A stretch of DNA of 64,000 nt from Lolium rigidum. Taxonomy: Eukaryota > Streptophyta > Magnoliopsida > Poales > Poaceae. The stretch spans positions 40,350,869-40,414,868 of the forward strand of contig NC_061514.1 in NCBI RefSeq assembly GCF_022539505.1, written 5' to 3'. Every line of letters starts with the position of its first letter. Within the stretch, counting starts at the first letter, position 1. Of this stretch, positions 20,818 to 32,759 are shown one piece after another. The notes beneath the pieces were generated by a model. That model saw only the letters and a list, made by a program, of their open reading frames with translations, was not told the origin of the DNA and searched no databases. Both the position numbers and the translations under genes were made by a program.

Positions 20818-22674
20818 GCATCCCCAAGCTTAGTTCTGCTCGTCCGAGCAGGTAAAACGATAACAAAGATAATTTCTGAAGTGACATGCCATCATAATCT
20901 TGATCATACTATTTGTAAACATATGTAATGAATGCAACGATCAAAACAAAAGTAATGACATGAGTAAACAAGTGAATCATATAGCAAAGACTTTTCATGA
21001 ATAGTACTTCAAGACAAGCATCAATAAGTCTTGCATAAGAGTTAACTCATAAAGCAATAAATCAAAGTAAAGGTGTTGAAGCAACACAAAGGAAGATTAA
21101 GTTTCAGCGGTTGCTTTCAACTTATAACATGTATATCTCATGGATATTGTCAACATAAAGTAATATAACAAGTGCAATATGCAAATATGTAGGAATCAAT
21201 GCACAGTTCACACAAGTGTTTGCTTCTTAAAGTGGAGGGAGATAGGTAAACTGACTCAACAATAAAAGTAAAAGAATGGTCCTTCAAAGAGGAAAGCATC
21301 GATTGCTGTATTTGTGCTAGAGCTTTTATTTTGAAAACATGAAACAATTTTGTCAACGGTAGTAATAAAGCATATGAGTTATGTAAATTATATCTTACAA
21401 GTTGCAAGCCTCATGCATTGTATACTAATAGTGCCCGCACCTCGTCCTACTTAACTTGGACTACCGGATCTTTGCATGCCATGTTTCAACCAAGTGTCAC
21501 AAAGGGGTACCTCCATGCCGCCTGTACAAAGGTCTAAGGATAATGCTCGCATTTTGGATTTCTCGCTTTTGATTATTCTCAACTTAGACATCCATACCGG
21601 GACAACATGGACAACAGATAATGGACTCCTCTTAAATGCATAAGCATGTAGCAGCAATTATTATTCTCATATGAGATTGAGGATATATGTCCAAAACTGA
21701 AACTTCAACCATGATTCATGGCTTTAGTTAGCGGCCCAATGTTCTTCTCTAACAATTTTGCATGCTCCAATCACTAAAATGATAGATCCTTCGGACAAGA
21801 CGGACATGCATAGCAACTCACATGATATTCAACAATAGTTGATGGCGTTCCCCGAAGCATGGTTATCGCACAACAAGCAACTTAATAAAATATAAAGTGC
21901 ATAAGTACATATTCAATACTACGATAGTTTTTAAGGCTATTTTGTCCCATGAGCTATATATTGCAAAGGTGAATGATGGAATTTTAAAGGTAGCACTCAA
22001 GCAATTTACTTTGGAATGGCGGAGAAATACCATGTAGTAGGTAGGTATGGTGGACACAAATGGCATAGTGGTTGGCTCAAGGATTTTGGATGCATGAGAA
22101 GTATTCCCTCTCGATACAAGGTTTAGGCTAGCAAGGTTATTTGAAGCAAACTCAAGGATGAACTGGTGCAGCAAAACTCACATAAAAGACATATTGTAAA
22201 CATTATAAGACTCTACACCGTCTTCCTTGTTGTTCAAAACTCAATACTAGATATTATCTAGACCTTAGAGAGACCAAATATGCAAATAAAATTTTAGCAA
22301 GCTCTATGTATTTCTTCATTAATGGGTACAAAGCATATGATGCAAGAGCTTAAAAATGAGCACAACAATTGCCAAGTATCACATTATCCAAGACATTTTA
22401 AAATTACTACATGTAGCATTTTCCAATTCCAACCATATAACAATTTAACGAAGAAGAAACTTCGCCTTGAACATTATGAGTAAAGCCTAATGACATATTT
22501 GTCCATATGCAACAGCGGAGCGTGTCTCTCTCCCACAAAGTGAATGCTAGGATCCATTTTATTCAAACAAAACAAAAACAAAAACAAACCGACGCTCCAA
22601 GTAAAGAACACAAGATGTGACTGAATAAAAATATAGTTTCGGGGGAGGAACCTGATGATGTTGTCGATGAAGAA

Positions 22675-22695
22675 GGGGATGCCTTGGGCATCCCC
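22675..22695 (-). other. Conserved hairpin
   Basis: The same 9-bp arms as at 12,035 (GGGGATGCC / GGCATCCCC), with loop TTG on this strand. A second PPT-like word lies about 60 bp to the right. Confidence 0.85.
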
Positions 22696-22942
22696 AAGCT
22701 TAGACGCTTGAGTCTTCTTAAAATATGCAGGGGTGAACCACGGGGGCATCCCCAAGCTTAGAGCTTTCACTCCTCTTGATCATACTATATCATTCTCCTC
22801 TCTTGACCCTTGAAAACTTCCTTCACACCAAACTTCAAGCAAACTCATTAGAGGGTTAGTGCACAATTAATAATTCACATATTCAGAGGTGACACAAACA
22901 TTCTTTACACTTCTGGACATTGCATAAAGCTACTGGACATTA

Positions 22943-23227
22943 ATGGATCAAAGAAATGAATCCAACATAGCAAAAGAGGCAATGCGAAATAAAAGGCAGA
23001 ATCTGTCAAAAACAGAACAGTCCGTAAAGACGAATTTTAAAATGGCACCATACTTGCTCAAATGGAAAAACTCAAAACTAACGAAAGTTGCGTACATATC
23101 TGAGGATCACGCTCGTAAATTGGCAGATTTTTTCGAATTTTCTACAGAGGCCTGTGCCCAGATTTGTGACAGAGAGCAATGCTGTTTCTGCGCAGCGATC
23201 CCAAATATAACATCAACTTTGACATAG
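22943..23227 (+). CDS. Antisense small ORF (94 aa) of the minus-strand element
   Basis: Counterpart of 11,477-11,788, with the same MRNKRQNLSKTEQSVKTNFK core and KVAYISEDHARKLADFFEF segment. It starts MDQRNESNIAKEA and ends CAAIPNITSTLT. Coding status is unproven. Confidence 0.33.
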   Translation: MDQRNESNIAKEAMRNKRQNLSKTEQSVKTNFKMAPYLLKWKNSKLTKVAYISEDHARKLADFFEFSTEACAQICDREQCCFCAAIPNITSTLT

Positions 23228-23386
23228 AAACTTTACTTGGCACAAAAACATGATAAGGAGAGGTTGCTACAGTAGTAAACAACTTCCAAGACTCAAATAT
23301 AAAACAAAGTACTGTAGTAAAAACATAGGTTGTCTTCCATAAGCGCTTTTCTTTAACGCCTTTCAGCTAGGCGCAGAAAGTGCAAA

Positions 23387-24040
23387 TCAAGTATTATCGA
23401 GAGTAGAAGCATCAACATTATAACCAGGGGTATTGGGAGTTTTCTCAACCAAGCATAGTATATTGGATACGTAAGTTTTAGCATCTCCCTTTTCATTAGT
23501 CTTGGGCTTGCTACTCTCATCGAACAAATTTTCAGGAACAAGCCAAGCATAATTATTTTCTAGTGCATCATTCATAGCTAGGAGTTTACATGGTATTGGT
23601 GCTTTGATCTCCCCACCATCATTAATATTATTAGTGTATCTTATTCTATCTATGTCCATTTTTTCAAGGAGACCAACAAAATTAGTATGAGAACCTAGCA
23701 TATTAAATTTAGCAAAAACCTTTCTAGCCTCTCTTGCTAGACCACCAAATTCTCTAAGAAGAGTTTCTAGAACAAAATCTTTCTTTTCCCCTTCTTCCAT
23801 ATCACCGAGTGTAAGAAACATGTGTTGGATTATAGGATTGAGATTAACAAATTTAGTTTCCAACATGCAAACTAAAGCAGCAGCAGCAATTTCATAGGTA
23901 GGTGCAAGTTCTACCAAGTGTCTATCTTCAAAATCTTCAGTAATACTAACATGATTGAAAAATTCTTCTATATTATTTCTCCCAACTATGGACCCACGTC
24001 CTACCGGTATGTCTTTTGTGGTAAAATTAAAAGGAAACAT
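23387..24040 (-). CDS. Retroelement ORF type 2 (about 217 aa), unrecognised family
   Basis: The proposed start is the ATG at 24,040 (MFPFNFTTKDIPVGRGSIVG), aligned with the start of the sister copy at 32,421; the open frame extends upstream to 24,148 through low-complexity hydrophobic codons. Central features are NIEEFFNHVS, a helical AAALVCMLETKFVNLNP segment, MFLTLGDMEEGEKKDFVLET and LLREFGGLAREARKVF. The tail ends YNVDASTLDNT, paralleling the tail of ORF type 3. No nucleic-acid-binding knuckle or catalytic motif is visible. The sister ORF at 31,774-32,421 is only roughly 60-65% identical by eye, yet both are open throughout, which hints at constraint. A mostly helical structural or gag-like role is a guess. 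Confidence 0.6.
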   Translation of the reverse strand: MFPFNFTTKDIPVGRGSIVGRNNIEEFFNHVSITEDFEDRHLVELAPTYEIAAAALVCMLETKFVNLNPIIQHMFLTLGDMEEGEKKDFVLETLLREFGGLAREARKVFAKFNMLGSHTNFVGLLEKMDIDRIRYTNNINDGGEIKAPIPCKLLAMNDALENNYAWLVPENLFDESSKPKTNEKGDAKTYVSNILCLVEKTPNTPGYNVDASTLDNT

Positions 24041-24266
24041 GATGCAATAAGCAAAAAGTAAACTAGGCAAATAAAGTAAAGACAAGTAACTAATTTTTTT
24101 GTGTTTTTGATATGGAGAGCAAGAGAGTAAATAAAGTAAAACTAGCAACTAATTTTTTTGTGTTTTGTTTAGGTGCAGCAAACAAAGTAGTAAATAAAAT
24201 AAAGCAAGACAAAAACAAAGTAAAGAGATTGAGAAGTGGAGACTCCCCTTGCAGCGTGTCTTGATC

Positions 24267-24284
24267 TCCCCGGCAACGGCGCCA
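24267..24284 (-). other. Primer binding site, tRNA-Asp type
   Basis: On the minus strand TGGCGCCGTTGCCGGGGA, 11 nt from the 5' LTR end at 24,296. Confidence 0.9.
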
Positions 24285-24295
24285 GAAAACAGGCT

Positions 24296-25891
24296 TGATG
24301 CGCGTAAATGTACACGTCCGTTGGGAACCCCAAGAGGAAGGTATGATGCGCACAGTGGCAAGTTTTCCCTCAGAAAGAAACCAAGGTTTAATCGAACCAG
24401 GAGGATCCAAGAAGCACGTTGAAGGTTGATGGTGGCGAAATGTGATGCGGCGCAACAACAGGGATTCCGGCGCCAACGTGGAATCTGCACAACAAAACCA
24501 AAGTACTTTGCCCCAACGAAACGAGTGAGGTTGTCAATCTCACCGGCTTGCTGTAACAAAGGATTAAGCGTATCGAGTGGAAGATGATTGTTTGCAAGAA
24601 AATAGTAAAACACAATTGCAGTAGATTGTATGCTATGTAAAGAATAGGACCGGGGTCCACAGTTCACTAGAGGTGTCTCTCCCATAAGATAAAAGCATGT
24701 TGGGTGAACAAATTACAGTCGGGCAATTGACAAATAGAGAAGGGCATAACAATGCATATACATGATATGATAAATATAGTGAGATTTAATCCGGGCATTA
24801 CGACAAAGTACATAGACCGCCATCCAACTGCATCTATGCCTAAAAAGTCCACCTTTAGGTTATCATCCGAACCCCATTCAGTATTAAGTTGCTAAGCAAC
24901 AGACAATTGCATTAAGTATGGTGCGTAATGTAATCGACAACTACATCCTTAGACATAGAATCAATGTTTTATCCCTAGTGGCAACAGCACAACACAACCT
25001 TAGAACTTTCTGTCACTGTCCCAGGTGTCAATGCAGGCATGAACCCACTATCGAGCATAAATACCCCCTCTTGGAGTTAAGAGCAAAAACTTGGCCAGAG
25101 CCTCTACTAATAACGGAGAGCATGCAAGATCATAAACAACACATAAACAATAGATTGATAATCACCATAACATAGTATTCTCTATCCATCGGATCCCGAC
25201 AAACACAACATATAGAATTACGGATAGATGATCTTGATCATGTTAGGCAGCTCACAAGATCCAACAATGAAGCACAACAAGGAGAAGACGACCATCTAGC
25301 TACTGCTATGGACCCATGGTCCGAGGGTGAACTACTCACTCATCACTCCGGAGGCGATCATGGCGATGAAGAGTCCTCCGGGAGATGAATCCCCTCTCCC
25401 GCAGGGTGCCGGAGGCGATCTCCTGAATCCCCCGAGATGGGATTCGCGGCGGCGGCGTCTCTGGAAGGTTTTCCGTATCGTGGCTCTCGGTACTGGGGGT
25501 TTCGAGACGGGGGCTTTAAGTAGGCGGAAGGGCAACGCAGGGGGCCACACGAGGGCCCCACACCATAGGTCGGCGCGGCCAGGGCCTGGGCCGCGCCGCC
25601 CTATGGTGACGGCCCCTCGTGGCCCCACTTCCTTCCCTCTTCGGTCTTCCGGAAGCTCCGTGCAAAAATAGGACCACGGGCGAAGATTTCGTCCAATTCC
25701 GAGAATATTTCCTTACTAGGATTTCTGAAACCAAAAACAGCAGAAAACAGACAGCGGCTCTTCGGCATCTTGTTAATAGGTTAGTTCCAGAAAATGCATA
25801 AATATGACATATAATGTGCATAAAACATGTAGGTATCATCAATAAAGTAGCATGGAACATAAGAAATTATCGATACGTTGGAGACGTATCA
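24296..25891 (-). mobile_element. 5' LTR, subfamily B (1,596 bp)
   Basis: Minus-strand TGATACGTCTCC at 25,891; its other end reads ...ACGCGCATCA at 24,296. U3 holds CTACTTAAAG (about 25,515). The first ~450 bp resemble subfamily A, but the rest is a different sequence (GTGAACTGTGGACCCCGGTCC, GAGATTGACAACCTCAC and so on). Confidence 0.92.
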
Positions 25892-26287
25892 GCGTCCCAT
25901 CAGCTTGTACAAGATCTTCTTCAGAAGGGCAAGGGAGCCATGGCGCGGATTCACTCGATGATATTTCCCAAGATCAGCCAGGACAAGACTCTGGGCCAAC
26001 TGATCGACGCCTTTGCCGTCAACACCAGGGAGGTTATCGAGGTATTCAAACGTACTTCGCGTACCTACGGCGCCCTCCTAGCCTTCCAACTTATGATGGG
26101 TCACGGCTTCAAGGAAAATATTGAAGAAATGTCTAAAGAGCTACCAAAGGGACCTGATGGGAAAGCCGTTGATCTGGGTGCTTTCAAAACCTCAGCCCTT
26201 ACATGCGCTCGCCAGCTCCTTGAGTTGGTTGAGACTAAAAAGTCATCGGCTGGTCCTAGTTTGTCGAACCAGACCCAAGCCCTCTGA
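25892..26287 (+). CDS. 3' coding part of an ORF antisense to the split gypsy element
   Basis: Open from the retrotransposon junction to TGA at 26,285. The real start lies upstream and is lost to the insertion and gap. The product is helical: LLQKGKGAMARIHSMIFPKI, REVIEVFKRTSRTYGALLAF, MGHGFKENIEEMSKELPKG, a TSALTCARQLLELVETKK segment and a Ser-rich tail. It resembles from memory the C-terminal module of grass proteins annotated as 'putative gypsy-type transposon' (PF04195-associated coiled-coil proteins); this was not checked. It is followed 190 bp later by a second, related-looking coding unit on the same strand. Confidence 0.5.
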   Translation, partial: ASHQLVQDLLQKGKGAMARIHSMIFPKISQDKTLGQLIDAFAVNTREVIEVFKRTSRTYGALLAFQLMMGHGFKENIEEMSKELPKGPDGKAVDLGAFKTSALTCARQLLELVETKKSSAGPSLSNQTQAL

Positions 26288-26475
26288 ACCTTGTAACTTT
26301 TATTTGACCAAACGATGTCGAGTCATAAAACTCTCGCAGTTGTAATAAATTTTACATCTGCAATGTTGCTACTTATATTTTTTGCTATAATAATTGAGTT
26401 CGCACGCTCCCGATGGGAGTAATTTACCCATGCTGGCTCTATATAATCCATCGCGCCTTTGGTCAATTTTTGCAG

Positions 26476-27252
26476 GTTTATCCCGTGCCTTCCTTTATTG
26501 ATGATTCTTCGAGTGCCCTTCCCGAAAGTGATCGGCTCCAGCGCATGAGGGATCGGGTCGCTCAAATGGAAAAGGACATGCGTAATACTTATGCTCTAGC
26601 TGCCATTGTTAATAAGAAGAACGAGCTTGCAGCTGACACTGAGCGCTACGCGCTGACTGAATTGCACAAAGCCACTGAGAGCTTAAACTGTAAGTGCCTC
26701 GACCCTTTTGCTCTTTACTGTTCTTGAAATGCCCTATCTCATTGTCTGCTGGTTTTTTTGCTAGTCATAGCTCTGAACAAGACTGAAGAGAACAAGCGCA
26801 TGCAAGAACGTGTACATGCACTGACCCAACTCTCATCAGCCGATGAAGTGTTCTGGAGAGAACAAGCAAAAGCTTCGACTGTCGCCAAATTCCAGGACCG
26901 GGTTCAGCAAGTACATCGCTTCTTTGACAAGGTGTACAAGGCACTCAGAGTGATCTGGAAGACAATGTTTCCCTTGAATGCAGTTCCTCCCACGCTGTTA
27001 ACTTTGATGTCAGAGTTTAGCAATGCCAGGAAGATTCGAGACTTGGTTCGTGCTCAAGTTTTTGCAGGAGCCGAGTTTACACTGTCCCTTGTTCTGGCGC
27101 GTTATCCTTCAGCAAATCTTCTTTCAATCGCCAAAGCGACTGGTGACATAGAACTTCTGTACCCGAAGGTGATGCTTCCTGCCAATATGATTGTCGACAA
27201 GCTTGAACAAGACTCGAAGACACCTGAAGAAAAAGAAACTCCGCAAGAGTAA
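26476..27252 (+). CDS. Spliced coiled-coil ORF, antisense to a Tat-like gag-protease element
   Basis: Exon 26,476-26,689 is preceded by the 3' splice-like 'caatttttgcag' and ends at GTAAGTGCC. The intron 26,690-26,764 (75 bp) ends TTTTTTTGCTAG. Exon 26,765-27,252 ends at TAA. The splice joins two halves of one codon and keeps the frame. The first exon encodes a coiled coil (RMRDRVAQMEKDMRNTYALA...). The second encodes EENKRMQERVHALTQLSSAD and then a helical module with TMFPLNAVPPTLLTLMSEF and VRAQVFAGAEFTLSLVLARY. An upstream exon must exist. Such proteins occur as extra, often antisense, ORFs in Tat-lineage gypsy elements of grasses; the function is unknown. Confidence 0.6.
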
Positions 27253-27598
27253 TTCAGTGCCTCATTGTAAATAAGATTCTTTTTATAAGTTCGAATACTC
27301 AATGTTGTTATCGGTTAGATTGTATACAAATACGTAGTTGTCGTGTTATTGCCGTTGACAAATTTTGAAAGAGCAAATTTCAATTGCTCGTAGAAATGCA
27401 TGTATATTGGTTGGTTAGCAAACTGTTTGAGTGATCAGCTCGTGGTGCGGGTCTTCCTAAACCCGTTGTGTGTGCAACTTTCCTTTCAACCGATGTATGT
27501 CTTGACAGCAGCTCTCGAATTTATCGGGAGCACCAGCTCTGCCGATGACCCTGTCGCTCTTTGGCACTTCCATAAGTAAAGTGCCAAGCGTGGGTCGT
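27253..27598. other. Non-coding tail of the split gypsy element
   Basis: The 3' flank of the plus-strand gene up to the insertion point; no ORF. It ends GTCGT (27,594-27,598), which is repeated at 42,355-42,359 on the other side of the 14.8-kb insertion. Confidence 0.7.
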
Positions 27599-29185
27599 TG
27601 ATGCGCGTAGATGTACACATCCGTTGGGAACCCCAAGAGGAAGGTGTGATGCGCACAGCGGCAAGTTTTCCCTCAGAAAGAAACCAAGGTTATTAAACCA
27701 GTAGGAGCCAAGAAGCACGTGAAGGTTTTTGGTGGAGGAGTGTAGTGCGGCGCAACACCAGTGAAACCGGCGCCAACGTGGAACCTGCACAACACAATCA
27801 AGATACTTTGCCCCAACGTAACAGTGAGGTTGTCAATCTCACCGGCTTGCTGAAAACAAAGGATTAAACGTATCGAGTGGAAGATGGTGTTTGTTTGCAA
27901 AGAACAATAAAAAAAATAATTGCATTAGAATGTATTCAGATGTAAAAGAATGGACCGGGGTCCACAGTTCACTAGTGGTGTCTCTCCAATAAGATATCTA
28001 ACATGCTGGGTGAACAAATTACAGGTGGGCAATTGACAAATCAAGATTCAATACATATCAATGATGATTACTATGTGATTTAATCAGGGCATTACGACAA
28101 AGTACATAGACCGCTATCTAGCATGCATCTATGCCTAAATAATCCACCTTCGGGTTAGCATCCGCACCCCCTCCAGTATTAAGTTGTAAACAACAGATAA
28201 TTGCATTAAGTATGGTGCGTAATGTAATCAACACAAATATCCTTAGACAAAGCATTGATGTTTTATCCCTAGTAGCAACAGCACATCCACAACCTTAGAA
28301 CCTACTGTCACGATCCCAGACTCAATGGAGGCATGAACCCACTATCGAGCATAAATACTCCCTCTTGTAGTTACAAGTATCAACTTGGAAAGAGCCTCTA
28401 CTAGCAACGGAGAGCGTGCAAGAACATAAACAACACATATATGATAGATTGATAATCAACTTGACATAGTATTCTAGATTCATCGGATCCCACCAAACAC
28501 AACATGTAGCATTACAAATAGATGATCTTGATCATGTTAGGCAGCTCACAAGATCTAAACAATGATAGCACATGCGGAGAAGACAACCATCTAGCTACTT
28601 CTATGGACCCATAGTCCAAGGATGAACTACTCACGCATCAATCCGGAGGCGGGCATGATGATGTAGAGCCCCTCCGGTGATGATTCCCCTCTCCGGCAGG
28701 GTGCCGGAGGCGATCTCCTGAATCCCCCGAGATGGGATTGGCGGCGGCGGCGTCTCTGGAAGGTTTTCCGTATCGTGGCTCTCGGTACAGGGGTATTCGC
28801 GACGAAGGCTTTAAGTAGGCGAAAGGGTAGGTCAGGAGGCGGCGCGAGGGGCCCACACCATAGGGCGGCGCAACCCCCCTCTGGCCGCGCGGCCCTATGG
28901 TGGCGGCGCCTCGTCGCCCCACTTCGTTATCCTTTTGGTCTTCCGGAAGCTTCGTGGAAAAATAGGCCCCTGGGCGTTGATTTCGTCCAATTCCGAGAAT
29001 ATTTCCTTACTAGGATTTCTGAAACCAAAAACAGCAGAAAACAGCAACTGACGCTTCGGCATCTTGTTAATAGGTTAGTGCCGGAAAATGTATAATAATG
29101 ATGTAAAGTATGCATAAAACATTCAAGTATTGTCATAAAAGTAGCATGGAACATAAGAAATTATAGATACGTTTGAGACGTATCA
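27599..29185 (-). mobile_element. 3' LTR, subfamily B (1,587 bp)
   Basis: Minus-strand TGATACGTCTCAAACGTATC at 29,185, ending ...ACGCGCATCA at 27,599. The neighbouring PPT reads CTAAGCTTGTGGATGCT on minus, with one G-to-T change breaking the G run. Confidence 0.92.
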
Positions 29186-31066
29186 AGCATCCACAAGCTT
29201 AGTTTCTACTCGCCCTCGAGTAGGTAAACGATAACAACAAATAATTTCTGAAGTGACATGCTACCAACATAATCTTGATCAACATTATTGTAAAGCATAT
29301 GAGATGAATGGGGTGATCTGAAACAAAAGATTGCTAACAAAGATAATGACTAAACAAATGAATCATATAGAAAAACTTTTCATGAATAACACTTTCAAGA
29401 CAAGCATCAATAAGACTTGCATAAGAGCTAACTCATAAGCAATAAATTCTTAGTAGAATGAATTGAAGCAACACAAAGGATGATTAAGTTTCAGCAATTG
29501 CTTTCAACTTGTAACATGTATATCTCATGGATATTTGTCAACATATAGTAATATAACAAGTGCAATAAGTAAACATGTAAGAATCAATGCACACAGTTAA
29601 CACAAGTGTTTGCTTCTAAGATAGAAAGAAGTGGGTAGACTGACTCAACATAAAGTAAAAGAATGACCCTTCGCAGAGGGAAGCATGGAATACTATTTTT
29701 GTGCTAGAGCTTTTGTTTTGAAAACATGGAAACAATTTTGTCACGGTAGTAATAATTCATATGTGCTATGCATAATACTTCCTACAAGTTGCAAGTCTCA
29801 TGCATAGAGTACTAATAGTGCTCGCACCTTGTCCTAATCAGCTTGGAAAGCATGGATTATCATTGCATAACATATGTTTCAACCAAGTGTCACAAAGGGG
29901 TACCTCTATGCCGCCTGTACAAAGGTCTAAGGAGAAAGCACGCATTGGATTTCTCGCTTTTGATTATTCTCAACTTAGACATCCATACCGGGACAACATA
30001 GACATCAGATAATGGACTCCTCTTTTAATGCTTAAGCATTCAACAACAAATAATATTCTCATAAGAGATTGAGGTTGTATGTCCAAACTGAAACTTCCAC
30101 CATGATACATGGCTTTAGTTAGCGGCCCAATGTTCTTCTCTAACATATGCATACTCAAACCATTTGATCATGAAATCGCACTTACTTCGGACAAGACGAA
30201 CATGCATAGCATCTCACATGATATGCAACAAAGGTAAAAAGTTGATGGCGTCCCCAGAAACATGGTTACCGCTCAACAAGCAACTTATAAGAACTAAGAC
30301 ACATAACTACATATTAATCACCACAATAGTTTTTAAGCTATTTGTCCCATGAGCTATATATTACAAAGATAAATGAATGAAATTTTAAAGGTAGCACTCA
30401 AGTAATTTACTTTGGAATGGCAGAAAAATACCACATAGTAGGTAGATATGGTGGACACAAATGGCATGGGTTTTGGCTCAAGATGTTTGGATGCACGAGA
30501 AGCATTTCCTCTCAGTACAAGGTTTTGGCTAGCAAGGTTGTTCGAAGCAAACACAAGTATGATCAGGTACAGCAAAACTTACACAAGAACATATTGCAAG
30601 CATTATAAGACTCTACACTGTCTTCCTTGTTGTTCAAACACTTTACCAGAAAATATTTAGACTTAGAGAGACCAATCATGCAAACCAAATTAAACAAGCT
30701 CTACGGTAGTTCTTCATTAATAGATTAGACTACATGATGCAAGAGCTTAAACATGATCTAATGAGAGATCAGACAATTGCCAAGTTATTCCAAACCATAT
30801 GCAGCATTTTCTGATTCCAACAAAATAGCAATTTAACGAAGCAATTTTCAGCCTTCGCCATGAACATTAAAGCACAATTAAGAACACAAGTGTTCCATAT
30901 GAAAAAGCGGAGCGTAATATCTCCAATATAAGGATGATGGGATCCAACTTTATTCAAACCAAAACGAAAATAAAAGCAAACCGACGCTCCAAGTAAAGAA
31001 CATAAGATGTGATGGAATAAAAATATAGTTTCACTAGAAGTGACCTGATAAGTTGTCGATGAAGAA

Positions 31067-31087
31067 GGGGATGCCTTGGGCATCCCC
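31067..31087 (-). other. Conserved hairpin
   Basis: Identical arms to the hairpin at 12,035. A further AAGCTTGGGGATGCCCC copy (minus) lies near 31,137-31,153. Confidence 0.85.
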
Positions 31088-31334
31088 AAGCTTAGATGCT
31101 TGAGTCTTCTTAAAATATGCAGGGATGAACCACCGGGGCATCCCCAAGCTTAGACCTTTCACTCTTCTTGATCATAGTATATCATCCTCTTCTCTTGACC
31201 CTTGAAAACTTCCTCCACACCAAACTTCAAGCAAACTAATTAGAGGGTTAGTGCATAATCAAAAACTCACACATTCAGAGGTGACACAATCATTATTAAC
31301 ACTTCTGGACATTGCACAAAGCTTCTGAAAGTTA

Positions 31335-31601
31335 ATGGAACAAAGAAACTCATTCAACATAGCAAAAGCGGCAATGCGAAATAAAAGACAGAATCTGTCA
31401 AAAACAGAACAGTCCGTAAAGACGAATTTTGCAGGGGAACTTAACTTGCTCAAACGGAAAACCTCAAAACAATTGAAAGTTGCGTACATATCTGAGGATC
31501 ATGCTCGTAAATTTGCAGATTTTTTTGATTTTTTTACAGAGATATCTGCGCGAATTCGTGACAGACAGCAATGCTGTTTCTGCGCAGCAATCCAAATCTA
31601 G
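31335..31601 (+). CDS. Antisense small ORF (88 aa)
   Basis: Counterpart of 11,477-11,788 and 22,943-23,227: MEQRNSFNIAKAAMRNKRQN at the start and KVAYISEDHARKFADFFDFF later. It is more diverged at the C-terminus. Coding status is unproven. Confidence 0.33.
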   Translation: MEQRNSFNIAKAAMRNKRQNLSKTEQSVKTNFAGELNLLKRKTSKQLKVAYISEDHARKFADFFDFFTEISARIRDRQQCCFCAAIQI

Positions 31602-31773
31602 CATCAACTTTAACATAGAAACTTTACTTGGCACAAAAACATGATAAGGAGAGGTTCCTACAGTAGTAAACAACTTCCAAGACTCCACAATACAGTAAAT
31701 AAAATGAAACTTGGGTTATCTCCCAAGAAGTGCTTTTCTTTAACGCCTTTCAACTAGGCGCAGAAAGTGCAAA

Positions 31774-32421
31774 TCAAGTATTTTCAAGAGATGATGCATC
31801 AACATTATTACCTCGGGAGTTGGGAGATTTCTCAACTATGCATTGTATCTTGTTTATGTATGGAACTCCCTTTTCAATACCTTTAGGTTTACTATCCTCA
31901 TCAAATAAATTTTCAGGGACAATCCAATCAAAATTCTTTTCTAATGCCTCATGCATTCCTATGAGTTTATGAGGTATTGATATTTTCATCTCCCCCTCAC
32001 AATTGACTTTATTAGTGTATCTTAGCCTATATTTTTCCCTTTTTTCAAGGATATTTGCAAAATTGGTACACAAGCCTAACATCTTATATCGAATAAAGAC
32101 TTCCCTAGCTTCTCTAGCTACATCACCAAATTCTCTAAGAAGGGTTTCTAGAATAAAATCTTTCTTTTCTCCTTCTTCCATATCACCGAGTGTAAGAAAC
32201 ATATGTTGCATCATGGGATTAAGATTAACAAATCTAGCTTCCAACATGTGCACTAAAGAGGCAGTAGCAATTTCATAATTAGGAGCAAGTTCTGCCAAGG
32301 ATTTGTCTTCAAAATCTTCAGTTTTACTAACATGAGTAAAGAATTCTTCTATATTATATTTTCCAATGATAGAGCCACTACCTACCGGTATATCTTTCAA
32401 AGTAAACTTAGGATGAAGCAT
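31774..32421 (-). CDS. Retroelement ORF type 2 (about 215 aa), sister of 23,387-24,040
   Basis: The start at 32,421 (MLHPKFTLKDIPVGSGSIIG) is chosen because it aligns with the other copy and with the ATG of ORF type 3. Conserved blocks are NIEEFF.HVS.TEDFED, FVNLNPMMQHMFLTLGDMEE, GEKKDF.LETLLREFG and WIVPENLFDE. The tail is NNVDASSLENT. Differences from its sister are scattered substitutions and few indels, without stop codons or frameshifts over more than 210 codons. No known domain was recognised. Confidence 0.6.
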   Translation of the reverse strand: MLHPKFTLKDIPVGSGSIIGKYNIEEFFTHVSKTEDFEDKSLAELAPNYEIATASLVHMLEARFVNLNPMMQHMFLTLGDMEEGEKKDFILETLLREFGDVAREAREVFIRYKMLGLCTNFANILEKREKYRLRYTNKVNCEGEMKISIPHKLIGMHEALEKNFDWIVPENLFDEDSKPKGIEKGVPYINKIQCIVEKSPNSRGNNVDASSLENT

Positions 32422-32644
32422 AATGAAATAAGCAAAAAGTAAACTAAACAAATAAAGTAAAGACAAGTAACTAATTTTTTGTGTTCTGATATAGAACTAG
32501 TAAATAATACAGAAAGTAAAGTAACTAATTTTTTTGTGTTTTTAATATGAAGCAAACAAGACAGTAAATAAAATAAAGTAAAGCAAGACAAAAACAAAGT
32601 AAAGAGATTGGATGTGGAGACTCACCTTGCAGCGTGTCTTGATC

Positions 32645-32748
32645 TCCCTGGCAACGGCGCCAGAAAAAGTGCTGCTGGCGTGCAGTTGACGTGGGAGATA
32701 GAAGTCTTTGTGGTGTAACTTTTCTTCAGATCTCCTGCAACGGTGCCA
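32645..32748 (-). other. Duplicated primer-binding-site region
   Basis: On the minus strand the word next to the LTR end (32,760) is TGGCACCGTTGCAGGAGA, a damaged PBS (32,731-32,748). About 86 bp further in is a better one, TGGCGCCGTTGCCAGGGA (32,645-32,662). Both are preceded by AGCAC(C/T)TTTTCTGG-like sequence, so the leader was duplicated. Confidence 0.75.
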
Positions 32749-32759
32749 GAAAAGGTGCT

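Larger units (their letters stand above)
19402..25891 (-). mobile_element. Non-autonomous gypsy-type element, subfamily B, minus strand
   Basis: Order on the minus strand: 5' LTR 25,891-24,296, PBS, ORF type 2, conserved antisense-open block, hairpin, PPT, 3' LTR 20,817-19,402 (end lost in the gap). Right flank is GCGTC (25,892-25,896); the other copy of the duplication is hidden in the gap. No pol genes. Confidence 0.88.
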
